Positions 15,276-24,101 of a DNA stretch of 56,474 nt are shown in pieces. Source of the DNA: an uncultured Actinomycetes bacterium (GTDB lineage Bacteria > Actinomycetota > Thermoleophilia > RBG-16-64-13); the NCBI GenBank assembly GCA_937148845.1, contig CAKZRW010000082.1, forward strand, positions 1-56,474. Direction: 5' to 3'. The notes under the pieces were generated by a model. It did no database searches and was not told the origin of the DNA. It was given only the letters and a program-made list of their open reading frames with translations. The position numbers were made by a program, and so were the translations under genes. Position 1 is the first letter of the stretch. Each line of letters starts with the position of its first letter.

Positions 15276-17137
15276 CAGGCCTTTCCTCCTTCGGCCTCTT
15301 CCGGCCGGACGATGGCACCATACTTGCAGAGCTGTGCGCAGACTCCGCAGCCGGCACAGAGCTCCTGATCGATCTCCACCTTGCGTTCACCGGCAGCGTT
15401 CACCACCAGCTTGAGAGCCATGCAGCCCGCCTTGAGGCAGTGCTTGCACCCTATGCAGACCTCGCTGTCCACCCTACAGGGCGCCCACTTGATCCGGTAT
15501 TCGAGAACGCAAGGAGCCTTGGCTATGACCACCGAGGGTTCGTCCGCCGCCAACTCCTCCCGCAGGACCCGCTCCACCTCCTTGAGGTCGTAGGGATCGA
15601 CGGTCGTGACACGCTTGATGCCGATGGCTTTGCACAGCGCCGGAATGTCCACCGCGGCTGCCGGCTCTCCCCGCAGAGTGCGACCCATTCCCGGGGTCTC
15701 CTGCCCCCCGGTCATAGCCGTGGTGGAGTTGTCGACGATGATGTTGAGGGTCTTACCCCCGTTCCAAGCCACGTCGATGAGCGACGTGATGCCCGAGTGG
15801 AAGAAGGTGCTGTCGCCTATGATGGCTACGGGCTTATTACGGAGGTCAGCCTTACTATCGGCTGGGCTGGTATCGGCTGCACCCACCTCCAGCACCTTGG
15901 CCATGCCGTGGGCCATGCTGATGCTGGCGCCCATGCAGGTGCTGCAATGCACCGAGTTGAACGGCTCGAGTGCGCCTAAAGTGTAGCAGCCGATGTCGCC
16001 GCTCACGAACAACCGCAATTTCGACAGTACGGCGAACACGCCGCGATGGGAGCACCCCGGGCAGAAGGTGGGGGGCCTGTTTGGCAGCCCTTCGACGGGC
16101 GGCTGTACTTCGGCCAGTAGAGACTCGTTCACCCCCGGCACACCGGCCTTGGCGAACGACTCAGCGATCAACCTGGGACCGATCTCTCCGAGCAGGGTGT
16201 TCAGTTCCTTGCCGCCGTCGATCTTGATACCCAGCAGCCGTACCGCTTCCTCCAGGAAGGGGTCGGACTCCTCGACCACGTACAGTTTCTCCACTTGGGA
16301 ACGGAAGCTGGCGATCAGCCTCTTGGGCAGGGGGAAGGTCAGACCCAACTTGAGGAAGCTGGCCCCGGGAATCGCTTCTCGAGCATAGGCATAGGCCACG
16401 CCCGACGTGATAATTCCCACCCGCGGATCGCCCATCTCGATGCGGTTGAAGGGACAGTCCTCGGCATACTCGGCGAGGTCGCGCACCCGCTGCTCCACCA
16501 AGGGATGTCGGGCCAACGCGTTCTGCGGCATCATGGTGTACTTGGTCCAATTGCGCTTGAGCTTGACCACCGGCTCGGTCTCCGTCCGCTCCTCCAGCTC
16601 TACCAGGCTTTTTGAGTGCGAGGTGCGGGTCGTGGTACGCAGAAGTACCGGAGTGTCGAACCTTTCCGAGATCTCGAAGGCCGCCTTCACGAACTCCTTC
16701 GCTTCGCCACTGTCCGCCGGCTCCAGCAGCGGCACCCGCGCGAACTTGGCGTAGTTGCGGTTGTCCTGTTCATCCTGGGAACTGTGCATCCCCGGATCGT
16801 CGGCCGAGACTACCACCAGGCCGGCCTCCAAACCTATGTACGAGGAAGAGAAGAAGGGGTCCGCAGCGACATTCAACCCTACATGTTTCATGCAGACGAT
16901 CGCCCGCCCCCCAGCCATGGAGGCCCCGACGGCCACTTCCATAGCCACCTTCTCGTTGGTCGACCACTCGCAGTACACACCTTCGTACTTGCTGAGCTCC
17001 TCCAGGATCTCAGTGCTTGGCGTCCCCGGGTACGCAGTCCCGACTTTGACTCCCGCCTCCCAGGCTCCCCGGGCGATGGCCTCGTTTCCCGAAAGGATCT
17101 CTATTGCCTTCTCTGTTTCCGTGATCGTCTTGGTCAT
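15275..17137 (-). CDS. iorA: Indolepyruvate:ferredoxin oxidoreductase alpha subunit
   Basis: A 620-residue TPP- and Fe-S-dependent catalytic subunit. N-terminal pyrimidine-binding half (GNEAIARGAWEAGVKVGTAYPGTPSTE), TPP-binding half with GDIGCYTLGALEPFN, CMGASISMAHG and GDSTFFHSGITSL...DNSTTAMTGGQ. Two C-terminal ferredoxin motifs, CIGCKHCLKAGC and CAGCGVCAQLC. Length and order match IorA. It lies 12 bases after an ADP-forming acyl-CoA synthetase, so aryl 2-oxo acid to aryl-acyl-CoA to acid plus ATP is the expected route. The amino donors would come from aromatic amino acid transamination. Confidence 0.95.
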   Translation of the reverse strand: MTKTITETEKAIEILSGNEAIARGAWEAGVKVGTAYPGTPSTEILEELSKYEGVYCEWSTNEKVAMEVAVGASMAGGRAIVCMKHVGLNVAADPFFSSSYIGLEAGLVVVSADDPGMHSSQDEQDNRNYAKFARVPLLEPADSGEAKEFVKAAFEISERFDTPVLLRTTTRTSHSKSLVELEERTETEPVVKLKRNWTKYTMMPQNALARHPLVEQRVRDLAEYAEDCPFNRIEMGDPRVGIITSGVAYAYAREAIPGASFLKLGLTFPLPKRLIASFRSQVEKLYVVEESDPFLEEAVRLLGIKIDGGKELNTLLGEIGPRLIAESFAKAGVPGVNESLLAEVQPPVEGLPNRPPTFCPGCSHRGVFAVLSKLRLFVSGDIGCYTLGALEPFNSVHCSTCMGASISMAHGMAKVLEVGAADTSPADSKADLRNKPVAIIGDSTFFHSGITSLIDVAWNGGKTLNIIVDNSTTAMTGGQETPGMGRTLRGEPAAAVDIPALCKAIGIKRVTTVDPYDLKEVERVLREELAADEPSVVIAKAPCVLEYRIKWAPCRVDSEVCIGCKHCLKAGCMALKLVVNAAGERKVEIDQELCAGCGVCAQLCKYGAIVRPEEAEGGKA

Positions 17138-17149
17138 GTAGTCCTCCGG

Positions 17150-19321
17150 CTAAGAAAGGGGGCTGGCTACGCTACGACGAGAGCCGTACCATTCCATCCG
17201 GTCGAGAGCTCTGGCCGCAGCCTGAGGCGTGGCAAGCACGATAGGCAGATACCGACGCCCGAGGTCATATACTGACTTGCGCAAGGGGAGGTCCGGAACG
17301 TTGATGATCGGCTTGCCCGTAGTCTCCATGAGGTCTGCCACCAACTCCAAGAAGGCCTTCTCCCAAGCGCTCAGTTCCAAATACTCACCGTCGGCGCCGA
17401 CGGGACGGTCCTCGCTCCCGCTGTTCGGCACTCCCAGGCAGGACAGTACTATCACAGCATCCACCGTTTCGCATTCGGCGACGAGTCTGAGTACGCGAGG
17501 AGCGACGTCGCCACCACCCGTCGCCACCATGTCGAGGGGGTTGTGCTTGCTCCAGAACGGAGGCAGTATCTCATCCAGAGCTGCGTAGAGCTCGGACGGG
17601 AACTCAGCCAGCTCCAAGCCGTGGCGAGCCACTTCGTCCGCACATATGACGCCCGCGCCGCCCCCGTTGGTCACCACCGCCACCCTGCGCCCCTTGGGCG
17701 TGGGATTGTAGGCCAAGCAGGTGCCGAGATCGACCACCTCTTGTATGCTCGTGCAGGTGACTACCCCCGCCTGCCTTGCTGCCGCTTCCCATACCGCCGC
17801 TGACCCAGCCATCGCCCCGGTATGCGAGGCTGCTGCTCGACTACCGTACTCAGTGAGACCCGCCCGCAGAACCACCACCGGCTTCACCGCCGTGGTGCGC
17901 CGAGCCACCTCCAAGAAGCGTCGCCCGTCGTCGATCCCTTCCACGTAGGCCATGATGCAAGCGGTGTGCGGATCACTCCGCAGATAATCGATCGCCTCGA
18001 CCACCCCGATCTGGGCCTCATTGCCGACGCTCAGCATCTTGTCGATGCCTACCCCCCGCCTTTGGCAACCCATGGTGATCTGCGTACCGAGATTCCCCGA
18101 CTGGGAGACAAAACTGAGGGTACCTTTGGGAGGGTGAAGGACTACGAAGCCGACGGCGTGGAGGCTCACTTCGTTCGAGAGGAGACCCAAGCAGTTAGGA
18201 CCCATCAAAGTGACCCCGTTCTCGCTGGCCACCCGGGCGATCTCCCGCTCGGCTTCTGCCCCCGCCTCACCAGTCTCGGAGAAGCCAGCCGCTATGGCGA
18301 TCGCGGCCCGGATACCCTTGCGACCGCATTGCTCGAGCATGGGTACGATCTGGTGAGCCCCCACCGCCAGAAGGGCCAAGTCAGGAGCTTCGGGCAGGTC
18401 TTCGAGGCTCGGGTAGACCTTGAGACCGAAGAACTCGCCCCCCTTGGGATTCACGGGATAGATGGTGCCTGTGTAGCCGCCATCCAGGATGTTGCGGAGA
18501 GCTGAACCGCCCCACTTGGTGATGTCCCCAGACGCCCCCACGATAGCCATAGACCGGGGAGCAAGAAGTGGCTTGAGGTCGGGTACGAACGAGCTACGCG
18601 CAGGCTCCGTGGCCGGCTCCCCCAGAATGATGAGGGCATCAGCCGCCACCGGTCGGTGCCCCTCGATGAGAAGCGGGTTGACATCGATCTCGGCGATCTC
18701 GGGGTGGTCCAAGGCCATCTGCCCGATAGCCTGGATGATCTTGGCCAAGACGTTCCGATCCACCTCGGGGTACCCCCGGAAGGTGCCCAGCAACTTCTTG
18801 GCCCGGATGAGGGTGGGCAGCTCGAGCGCTTCCGACTCGCTTACCGCAGCCACCGCCAGTGCCACATCCGCGAGCGCCTCGGTAAGGACCCCTCCTAGAC
18901 CGAAGGCCACCACCGGACCGAACGCAGAGTCGCGCTTCATCCCCACCATGAATTCCCGATTTCCAGCGATCATCTGCTCAACCAGGACCCCCTCCAGCCT
19001 GCCTCCCGCCCGTTCTTGGAGCAAGCGATAGATCCGGACCACTTCTTCTGCTGCCCCAGCAGGGATTCCCAAGACCACCAGCCCTGCCTCGGTCTTGTGG
19101 TGGATGTCCGCAGCTACCCCTTTCATGACCACCTTGCCGCCCAAACCGGCCGCGGTGGTCACCGCCTCCTGTTCATCCTTGACCAGGCGTCCCCGGGGGA
19201 CCGGTATCCCGTAAGCCGCAAACAAAGCTTTGGAAGACACCTCGTCCAGCGCCGACCTACCCTGGCGGAGCGCCTCCTCTATGAGCTGCCGAGAGTCCAC
19301 GGCGTGCAGCGGGTCGTTCAT
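17150..19321 (-). CDS. ADP-forming acyl-CoA synthetase (fused ATP-grasp and CoA-binding/ligase domains)
   Basis: A 723-residue ACD-type enzyme: acyl-CoA + ADP + Pi to acid + CoA + ATP, or the reverse. N-terminal ATP-grasp part (beta) includes IHHKTEAG, whose His matches the mobile-loop His of archaeal ACD beta subunits. Then the CoA-binding domain (APRSMAIVGASGDITKWGGSAL...YPVNPKGGE) and two ligase domains with the catalytic phosphohistidine in ASHTGAMAGS. The ATG at 19321 follows GAAGGA. The order is beta-alpha, and the same as in its paralogue at 29512-31797. It is first in the operon with IorAB, which points to arylacetyl-CoA as substrate. Promoter at 19412-19439. Confidence 0.92.
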   Translation of the reverse strand: MNDPLHAVDSRQLIEEALRQGRSALDEVSSKALFAAYGIPVPRGRLVKDEQEAVTTAAGLGGKVVMKGVAADIHHKTEAGLVVLGIPAGAAEEVVRIYRLLQERAGGRLEGVLVEQMIAGNREFMVGMKRDSAFGPVVAFGLGGVLTEALADVALAVAAVSESEALELPTLIRAKKLLGTFRGYPEVDRNVLAKIIQAIGQMALDHPEIAEIDVNPLLIEGHRPVAADALIILGEPATEPARSSFVPDLKPLLAPRSMAIVGASGDITKWGGSALRNILDGGYTGTIYPVNPKGGEFFGLKVYPSLEDLPEAPDLALLAVGAHQIVPMLEQCGRKGIRAAIAIAAGFSETGEAGAEAEREIARVASENGVTLMGPNCLGLLSNEVSLHAVGFVVLHPPKGTLSFVSQSGNLGTQITMGCQRRGVGIDKMLSVGNEAQIGVVEAIDYLRSDPHTACIMAYVEGIDDGRRFLEVARRTTAVKPVVVLRAGLTEYGSRAAASHTGAMAGSAAVWEAAARQAGVVTCTSIQEVVDLGTCLAYNPTPKGRRVAVVTNGGGAGVICADEVARHGLELAEFPSELYAALDEILPPFWSKHNPLDMVATGGGDVAPRVLRLVAECETVDAVIVLSCLGVPNSGSEDRPVGADGEYLELSAWEKAFLELVADLMETTGKPIINVPDLPLRKSVYDLGRRYLPIVLATPQAAARALDRMEWYGSRRSVASPLS

Positions 19322-19411
19322 GTTCCTTCGGGCCTCCCTCTCTCTTGGACCGAGGGCAGGCGGTAGGCGAGCCTGTCGCCCCCTTCCCATCGGTCGCGGG
19401 CATTGGTCTAT

Positions 19412-19439
19412 ATGATAGCTATTTAAATCTTTGTGTCAA
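19412..19439 (-). promoter_or_regulatory. Promoter of the acyl-CoA synthetase/IOR operon
   Basis: Minus strand: TTGACA (19439-19434), 16-base spacer, TATCAT (19417-19412), in an AT-rich patch. The start codon is about 85 bases downstream. No clear operator palindrome is present. Confidence 0.6.
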
Positions 19440-19463
19440 GACAGGCCGTCAAGCCACAGCAGT

Positions 19464-20792
19464 CTACACCGTACACCGCAGCACGTAGAGTCCATCGTGC
19501 CAAGTGTCGATGAAGATGTTGCCGCGATTATCGACGATGACATCCTCGGTAGTAGCTAGACGCGGCCCCGGGAAGATGTTGTTGCCTTGACGATCAGTGA
19601 ACAGCCACCGAGGGGGATCAGGCGGTATGAAATAGGCGATCTCTCGTGGTACATAAGGGTCACTTATGTCGTACACGCGCAGTCCGGCGTGGAAGTAGCA
19701 GCAATAGATGCGATCGTTTCGATCTTCCAGGGCCGGGTGGTAGTGAGGCTCGTGGATGTTGTGAGGTCCGAACGGGCCCGCCCCCACCCCCGGAATCTCG
19801 TTGAAGTTCTTGTAGGGCCACCCTTGGGGGATCTCCGGATAGGGGAACACTGAGATCAGAGTGGGGTCCGTGGGATCGGAGATGTCGACCATGCCCAAGA
19901 AGTTGAGCGGCTGAGCACCAGACCGACGGGTCATTTCCTCGTTGAACACGGAGTACCGCTCGCCCTCGCTGGTCATCACCGCATAGGGACGCTGAGACAG
20001 AGGCATCACCGTGTGGCAGCGGGCTCCCGCCAGTTTGCCGGCGAAAGGCGGGTGATGCCTGAGCTGCCCTATCAGACGCGGCAGCGTTATGTCAGAGATG
20101 TCAAGAATCACCATACCCGCACCCATGTAGCTGACGTACACTAAGTCCCCCTTGGGGTAGGCCGGGCCGTGCATCACCGCACTGTCCAGCATGGCCATCT
20201 CAGGGTCGTAGTCAGGGCCGTGTGGGGGCTCTATCTGGCCTGCCAGCCACTGGTCGGGGTACCACCAACGCCCTACTTCCAACGGGTGTCTGGGGTCAGC
20301 AATGTCCAGGATGCGATAGATGAAGTTGCGGAACCCTTTACAGGTGGCTGAGAGGTGGACGTAGCGACCGCCGTCGAAGTAGAAGCGGTGCACCCCACCC
20401 ATCCCGTCACAATGCCAGCGAGAGAGTTCCTTGGGGTTGACCGGGTCGCTGACGTCCCAGATGATGACTCCTTGCTCGAAGGGATCTCCCCATTCCGTGC
20501 CGTGCAGTCGGGGCAGCGTACCTCCCAAGGCAGTGACCATGAGGCCGCCGGCCACTTGGATCTTAGGTGTCCCTTGTCCAGGCAGGTCAGGTCCAGGAAT
20601 GAATTTGACGTATTCAGGCGTGGTGGGATCGGTGACATCCAAGATGTGCCAACCGGGGTGTTTGAAGGTCGCGCTGTAGAGGTAGTAGCGGCCGTCCACC
20701 TCTTGCATCGCCATCTGGAAGCCGGGCTTCTGGTCAAGGTCGTGATACCCGATCTGCTCGATGTTCTTGGCAAACGCTGGTTTTCCCACCAT
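19464..20792 (-). CDS. LVIVD-repeat beta-propeller protein
   Basis: A 442-residue protein built from repeated LVIVD-type blades: WHILDVTDPTTPEYV, VIIWDVSDPVNPKEL, YRILDIADPRHPLEV, MVILDISDITLPRLI, LGMVDISDPTDPTLI and LRVYDISDPYVPREI. A His-rich loop follows blade 5 (GPHNIHEPHYHP), which could hold a metal. No signal peptide is evident, so it should be cytoplasmic, unlike many LVIVD proteins. The ATG at 20792 has GAGGA upstream; GTG at 20810 is an alternative. The fold is shared with selenium-binding protein/methanethiol oxidase, but the latter's motifs are not obvious here. Divergent from a GntR regulator that probably controls it. Function unknown. Confidence 0.85.
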   Translation of the reverse strand: MVGKPAFAKNIEQIGYHDLDQKPGFQMAMQEVDGRYYLYSATFKHPGWHILDVTDPTTPEYVKFIPGPDLPGQGTPKIQVAGGLMVTALGGTLPRLHGTEWGDPFEQGVIIWDVSDPVNPKELSRWHCDGMGGVHRFYFDGGRYVHLSATCKGFRNFIYRILDIADPRHPLEVGRWWYPDQWLAGQIEPPHGPDYDPEMAMLDSAVMHGPAYPKGDLVYVSYMGAGMVILDISDITLPRLIGQLRHHPPFAGKLAGARCHTVMPLSQRPYAVMTSEGERYSVFNEEMTRRSGAQPLNFLGMVDISDPTDPTLISVFPYPEIPQGWPYKNFNEIPGVGAGPFGPHNIHEPHYHPALEDRNDRIYCCYFHAGLRVYDISDPYVPREIAYFIPPDPPRWLFTDRQGNNIFPGPRLATTEDVIVDNRGNIFIDTWHDGLYVLRCTV

Positions 20793-20890
20793 GATCGCTG
20801 TCCTCGTCACTCGTGGTTGGCTTGCTCGCGGTCGTCTTGCTGCTGGATGGCTCGCTCCCGAGTCACTTGGGCCGAGCTGGCTTGGTCTAT

Positions 20891-20919
20891 ATACTAGATG
20901 TTTGAACCAAATTGTTCAA
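20891..20919 (-). promoter_or_regulatory. Promoter of the LVIVD gene
   Basis: Minus strand: -35 TTGAAC (20919-20914), 17-base spacer, -10 TAGTAT (20896-20891). The -35 is one arm of the palindrome at 20902-20919, so occupation of that site should block it. Confidence 0.45.
20902..20919. promoter_or_regulatory. Candidate GntR operator (TTGAAC-CAAATT-GTTCAA)
   Basis: Perfect 6-base inverted arms with a 6-base spacer, flanked by T on both sides, between the divergent LVIVD gene and the GntR regulator and overlapping the LVIVD -35. FCD-type GntR regulators bind short palindromes in such positions. Confidence 0.55.
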
Positions 20920-21037
20920 TGCGCGCACTTCGAGCGGACTAGGCCCAGGTAGTCTAGCGAGCCAGAGACTCTGCCAGGTCCTCATACTCGGGTTTGGTAT
21001 AGTGAGTAAGCCAGAGGCCCATGAGCGAGGAGCGAAG

Positions 21038-21817
21038 ATGGAGACAGAAAGCGAGAGGGCAGCCGGCCAAACCACCCGGTCACCTGTCGCTGAGGTCGGG
21101 GATGACAAGCGAGCGGTCCTTACCACAGAGACTGCCAGTGACGGCGCCGTCCGCTTCTTGCGCGCCCTTATCTTCTCCGGCGAACTGGGGCCTAACGACC
21201 GCTTGCCTCCCGAGCGCGACTTAGGAGCCCGCCTCGGAATCTCGCGTATGACTCTCCGTCTAGCCTTGAAAGCCCTGGAGAGCACCGGCTACATCGTCAC
21301 TACCCGCGGCTCCCGAGGCGGTTCCCGCGTAGCCGATGCTGACACTCTTCTCCGCTGTTGGAATCAATGGATGCGACAGCATGTAGACGAGCTCGCTGAC
21401 ATCTTCGAGTTCCGCACAACGATAGAGACCCGGCTGGCGGCCCTCGCGGCAGAACGGCGGACCGAGGAAGAGCTGGCCGTCATGGAACGTATCGTGGCAG
21501 AAGAGCGCGGCCTGGAAAGCTGGACTTCACTTTTCCGGTCGGACATCGACTTTCACCGGGCCATTGCGCGGGCTGCACGCAGCCCGCGCCTCGAACGTGC
21601 CATGATGCAGGTCCGCGGCGAGCTGTTCTTGCCCATCTCGCTCGATCGTCTGGAAGATCGGCCCCATCAGGTCCACGACTCCCACCTTCAAATCATCGCG
21701 GCCATACGCCGCGGCGATGCCGAGGGTGCCTCTCGAGCCATGGCCGAGCACCTACGGCTGGTGAGGACCTTGGTCGACCGGGCTCTAGAACAGGCCGGTA
21801 TTCCGCGAAACTCATGA
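21038..21817 (+). CDS. GntR family regulator, FadR/FCD subfamily
   Basis: A 259-residue regulator. The N-terminal winged helix is around residues 35-95 (LRALIFSGELGPNDRLPPERDLGARLGISRMTLRLALKALESTGYIVTTRGSRGG), followed by an all-helical FCD ligand domain (EFRTTIETRLAALAAERR; FRSDIDFHRAIARAA; VHDSHLQIIAAIRRGDA), whose Asp and His residues normally bind a metal and an organic acid. The ATG at 21038 follows GCGAGGAG. Longer frames upstream read through the regulatory region. Divergent from the LVIVD gene and convergent with the EthD gene. A carboxylate ligand is the family expectation. Confidence 0.9.
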   Translation: METESERAAGQTTRSPVAEVGDDKRAVLTTETASDGAVRFLRALIFSGELGPNDRLPPERDLGARLGISRMTLRLALKALESTGYIVTTRGSRGGSRVADADTLLRCWNQWMRQHVDELADIFEFRTTIETRLAALAAERRTEEELAVMERIVAEERGLESWTSLFRSDIDFHRAIARAARSPRLERAMMQVRGELFLPISLDRLEDRPHQVHDSHLQIIAAIRRGDAEGASRAMAEHLRLVRTLVDRALEQAGIPRNS

Positions 21818-21861
21818 ATGCCGAACGGGTCCCGGCGCCCAGCGGACTGCCGACGGCACGG

Positions 21862-22719
21862 TCAACGATATAGGTCCTTGTCCCAGCCGGGAATGTTCCA
21901 GCCAGAGTAGCCCTGCTTGTCGACTTCGTATTCGAGAGTGCCGGGGATCAGCACCGAAGCCTTGGGCGATATGTGGCCGGGTGTGATGTAGTCGTAGACG
22001 ACCCGCTCCGTGGTCACCATGCAGAAGGTATCCTGATCAGCCACGAACGACCGATAGCTGTCGCGAAGCTGCTCGTATAGAGCCGGGTCGCGGCGCAGCA
22101 GGGCTACGTCCTCTACCGTTCGGAACCAGATCTCTTCTACTCCCGCATAGTAGCCGACGTTGCCCTTCTCGAAGAGGGTGCCCTTGAAGATAGCTGGGTC
22201 CATGGGGACGTGCTTGTCGATGACCAGCTTGCGGATCAAGCCCTGTGGTACGACAGCCAACATCTTCCTGGCGTGGTCCCGCCAAGCCACATTGAACTGC
22301 TCGTACGTGAGTTCCGGCCGCTTGCGCAGCCAGTGGATGAGCTTCACCCCGCCCGCGTAGAACCCTGGCTCCTCGTAAACGGTCTCCCAGTCAAGCAGTT
22401 CGACCGCGAAAGCATCGTCGCCGAACTTGTGCGGCTGCATGCGTTGCGGGTAGTCCCGATCTTTGAAGGGGATGCCGATAGCCTCGTAATCATCCACAAC
22501 GTGATCGGCCATGTTGTCCCAAGCCATAGGCGATAGCGGGAAGATGAGCATGGAGTCATCGACGCCGCTGACAGAGTAGTGCTGCACGTAGCGCCGGAAG
22601 CTGCTCATGACCGAGGGGGTCTGCAGCATCAAGGAGACGTGGATGATCCCCCACTCGTAGAAATACCGCTCTTGACTGGTGTCCGGCCGTCGTCTGGCGG
22701 CAAGCATGAACTTGAGCAT
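21862..22719 (-). CDS. EthD-type dimeric alpha/beta-barrel protein, two tandem domains
   Basis: A 285-residue protein made of two EthD-like ferredoxin-fold domains. The first is residues ~1-110 (MLKFMLAARRRPDTSQERYFYEWGIIHVSL); the second is ~125-245 (GGVKLIHWLRKRPELTYEQFNVAWRDHARKML...). Family members are small dimeric barrels; a few are linked to ether or polyketide catabolism, most have no known reaction. The tandem copy would form the barrel within one chain. The ATG at 22719 has GGAAGGAGG at 6 bases; longer frames lack a site. Last gene of SDR-DUF3237-EthD. It may be an isomerase, cyclase or dehydratase in a degradation route. Confidence 0.75.
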   Translation of the reverse strand: MLKFMLAARRRPDTSQERYFYEWGIIHVSLMLQTPSVMSSFRRYVQHYSVSGVDDSMLIFPLSPMAWDNMADHVVDDYEAIGIPFKDRDYPQRMQPHKFGDDAFAVELLDWETVYEEPGFYAGGVKLIHWLRKRPELTYEQFNVAWRDHARKMLAVVPQGLIRKLVIDKHVPMDPAIFKGTLFEKGNVGYYAGVEEIWFRTVEDVALLRRDPALYEQLRDSYRSFVADQDTFCMVTTERVVYDYITPGHISPKASVLIPGTLEYEVDKQGYSGWNIPGWDKDLYR

Positions 22720-22766
22720 CCGAGCCTCCTTCCGAGTAGCTTGCGATCGCAGAGAATGATGTGGAA

Positions 22767-23288
22767 TCACAGGACCTGGTATACGTCGTAAGTGACCCCC
22801 ATGGCCTCTTGCTTACCCACGCTTACAGCCAGGATGTCGTTGAGCCAGGCATAAGGGGAATCGACAGCTGTCTCGTACATGGGCTGTCCCCGCAGGTAGT
22901 ATTCCGTGTAGGGTACATCTTCGCCGCCCCGCAGACGTTCCCATACTTGCGGAGGGATGTTGAGGATGCCGCGATAGCTCACGTAGATGACGTGACCATC
23001 GTGGGTACGGTAGGTGTTCCGCACATCGCCCTCGGCGACTCCTCCCGGCCGCACGAGAAACCAGTCCCCGGTTCCGGGAAGAATCTCCCCCCGCATCCTG
23101 GGTCCCTCGAACCATCCCCCCTTCACCCGCACGATAGTCCGCTGACCGCGGAAGGTCTGGCCCACTTCGTAGAAGCTCTCCACGTCTATATGAGCCCGGT
23201 AAAGGAACTCCGTGCGCAGTTCCATCCGGGGAAGTTCCAGGCCATGCCGCTGGTCCAGGCCGCCTGGTCCGCTGTCTTCTTGACCCAC
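22767..23288 (-). CDS. DUF3237 family protein
   Basis: A 173-residue member of DUF3237 (UPF0311), a small barrel fold. Characteristic stretch: GWFEGPRMRGEILPGTGDWFLVRPGGVAEGDVRNTYRTHDGHVIYVSYRGI, ending with YFNT-like YETAVDSPYAWLNDILAV. The GTG at 23288 has AAGGAG upstream; ATG at 23225 would give a shorter protein matching the usual family N-terminus. It sits between an SDR and a double-EthD protein; members are common in catabolic clusters, with no assigned reaction. Confidence 0.8.
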   Translation of the reverse strand: MGQEDSGPGGLDQRHGLELPRMELRTEFLYRAHIDVESFYEVGQTFRGQRTIVRVKGGWFEGPRMRGEILPGTGDWFLVRPGGVAEGDVRNTYRTHDGHVIYVSYRGILNIPPQVWERLRGGEDVPYTEYYLRGQPMYETAVDSPYAWLNDILAVSVGKQEAMGVTYDVYQVL

Positions 23289-23316
23289 CGCTTGCTCCTT
23301 TACTGTCCTCAATGGA

Positions 23317-24087
23317 TCAGAAGCCCGTCGCTCCGCCGTCGACCTTGATGTCTGCCGCAGTCACCCAACTCGATTCGTCCGAAGCCAGATAGACCGCAGC
23401 CCAGGCCACGTCCTCCGGACGTCCTAGGCGCTTGAGCATGAAATTGGGCATGACCAGTTCCTTGAAACCCGGTTCGTTCTCCAGTCGGTGCTTGGTGTGC
23501 TTAGTAACGATCAGAGCCGGGGAGATGGTGTTGGCCCTAATGTTGTAGGGAGCCCCGTCAGAGGCTATCTGTTTGGTCATGGCGAACACGCCGCCCTTGG
23601 TCGCACAATGGGCCACCGCCCCTGCCCCTGGCAGGGCTACGTAGGCGTTGGCCGAGGCGAAATTGATGATGGAACCTCCTCCGCGAGCTACCATGTACGG
23701 CCAGACCGCTTTGCAGGACAGAAAAACCAGGTCGAGCTCCCCCTGGAGCGTCCGCTTCCATTGGCTCTCGTAGTCCATCTTGTCGATGGGCGCGAACTCC
23801 ACGAAGGCCGCCGCAGTAACCAAGACATCGATGCCCCCGAACCGCTCAGCGGCGAACGCCATGAGGCGATCATGGGCCACAGGTTCGGTGAGGTCGGCCA
23901 CGAAGCTTTCATAAGAAAGGCCTTCGCTTCGCGCTATGGCGAGGGTCTCTTCCGCGCCCGCCGGATCCACGTCGCACCCTACCACTTCCGCACCCTCGCG
24001 TGCGAACAGGAGGGCGCAGGCCTGTCCTATGCCCAGTCCGCCTGCGCCCGTAACCACTGCCACCTTGCCTTTGAGCCGCTCACCCAT
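23317..24087 (-). CDS. SDR family protein with His in place of the catalytic Tyr
   Basis: A 256-residue SDR fold protein. Nucleotide motif TGAGGLGIGQ, acidic DVD after beta-2 (NAD preference), Ser145 in NFASANAY. The usual YxxxK is HCATK: His160 and Lys164. The NNAG motif is TAAAF. C-terminal VTAADIKVDGG is intact. The ATG at 24087 follows GGGAGGG. It heads the SDR-DUF3237-EthD unit. Either the enzyme works with His as acid/base, uses another reaction such as dehydration or isomerisation, or only binds nucleotide. The codon at the site is CAT and the gene is otherwise intact, so this is not a decayed copy. Confidence 0.85.
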   Translation of the reverse strand: MGERLKGKVAVVTGAGGLGIGQACALLFAREGAEVVGCDVDPAGAEETLAIARSEGLSYESFVADLTEPVAHDRLMAFAAERFGGIDVLVTAAAFVEFAPIDKMDYESQWKRTLQGELDLVFLSCKAVWPYMVARGGGSIINFASANAYVALPGAGAVAHCATKGGVFAMTKQIASDGAPYNIRANTISPALIVTKHTKHRLENEPGFKELVMPNFMLKRLGRPEDVAWAAVYLASDESSWVTAADIKVDGGATGF

Positions 24088-24101
24088 GGGCCCTCCCGTT
24101 G

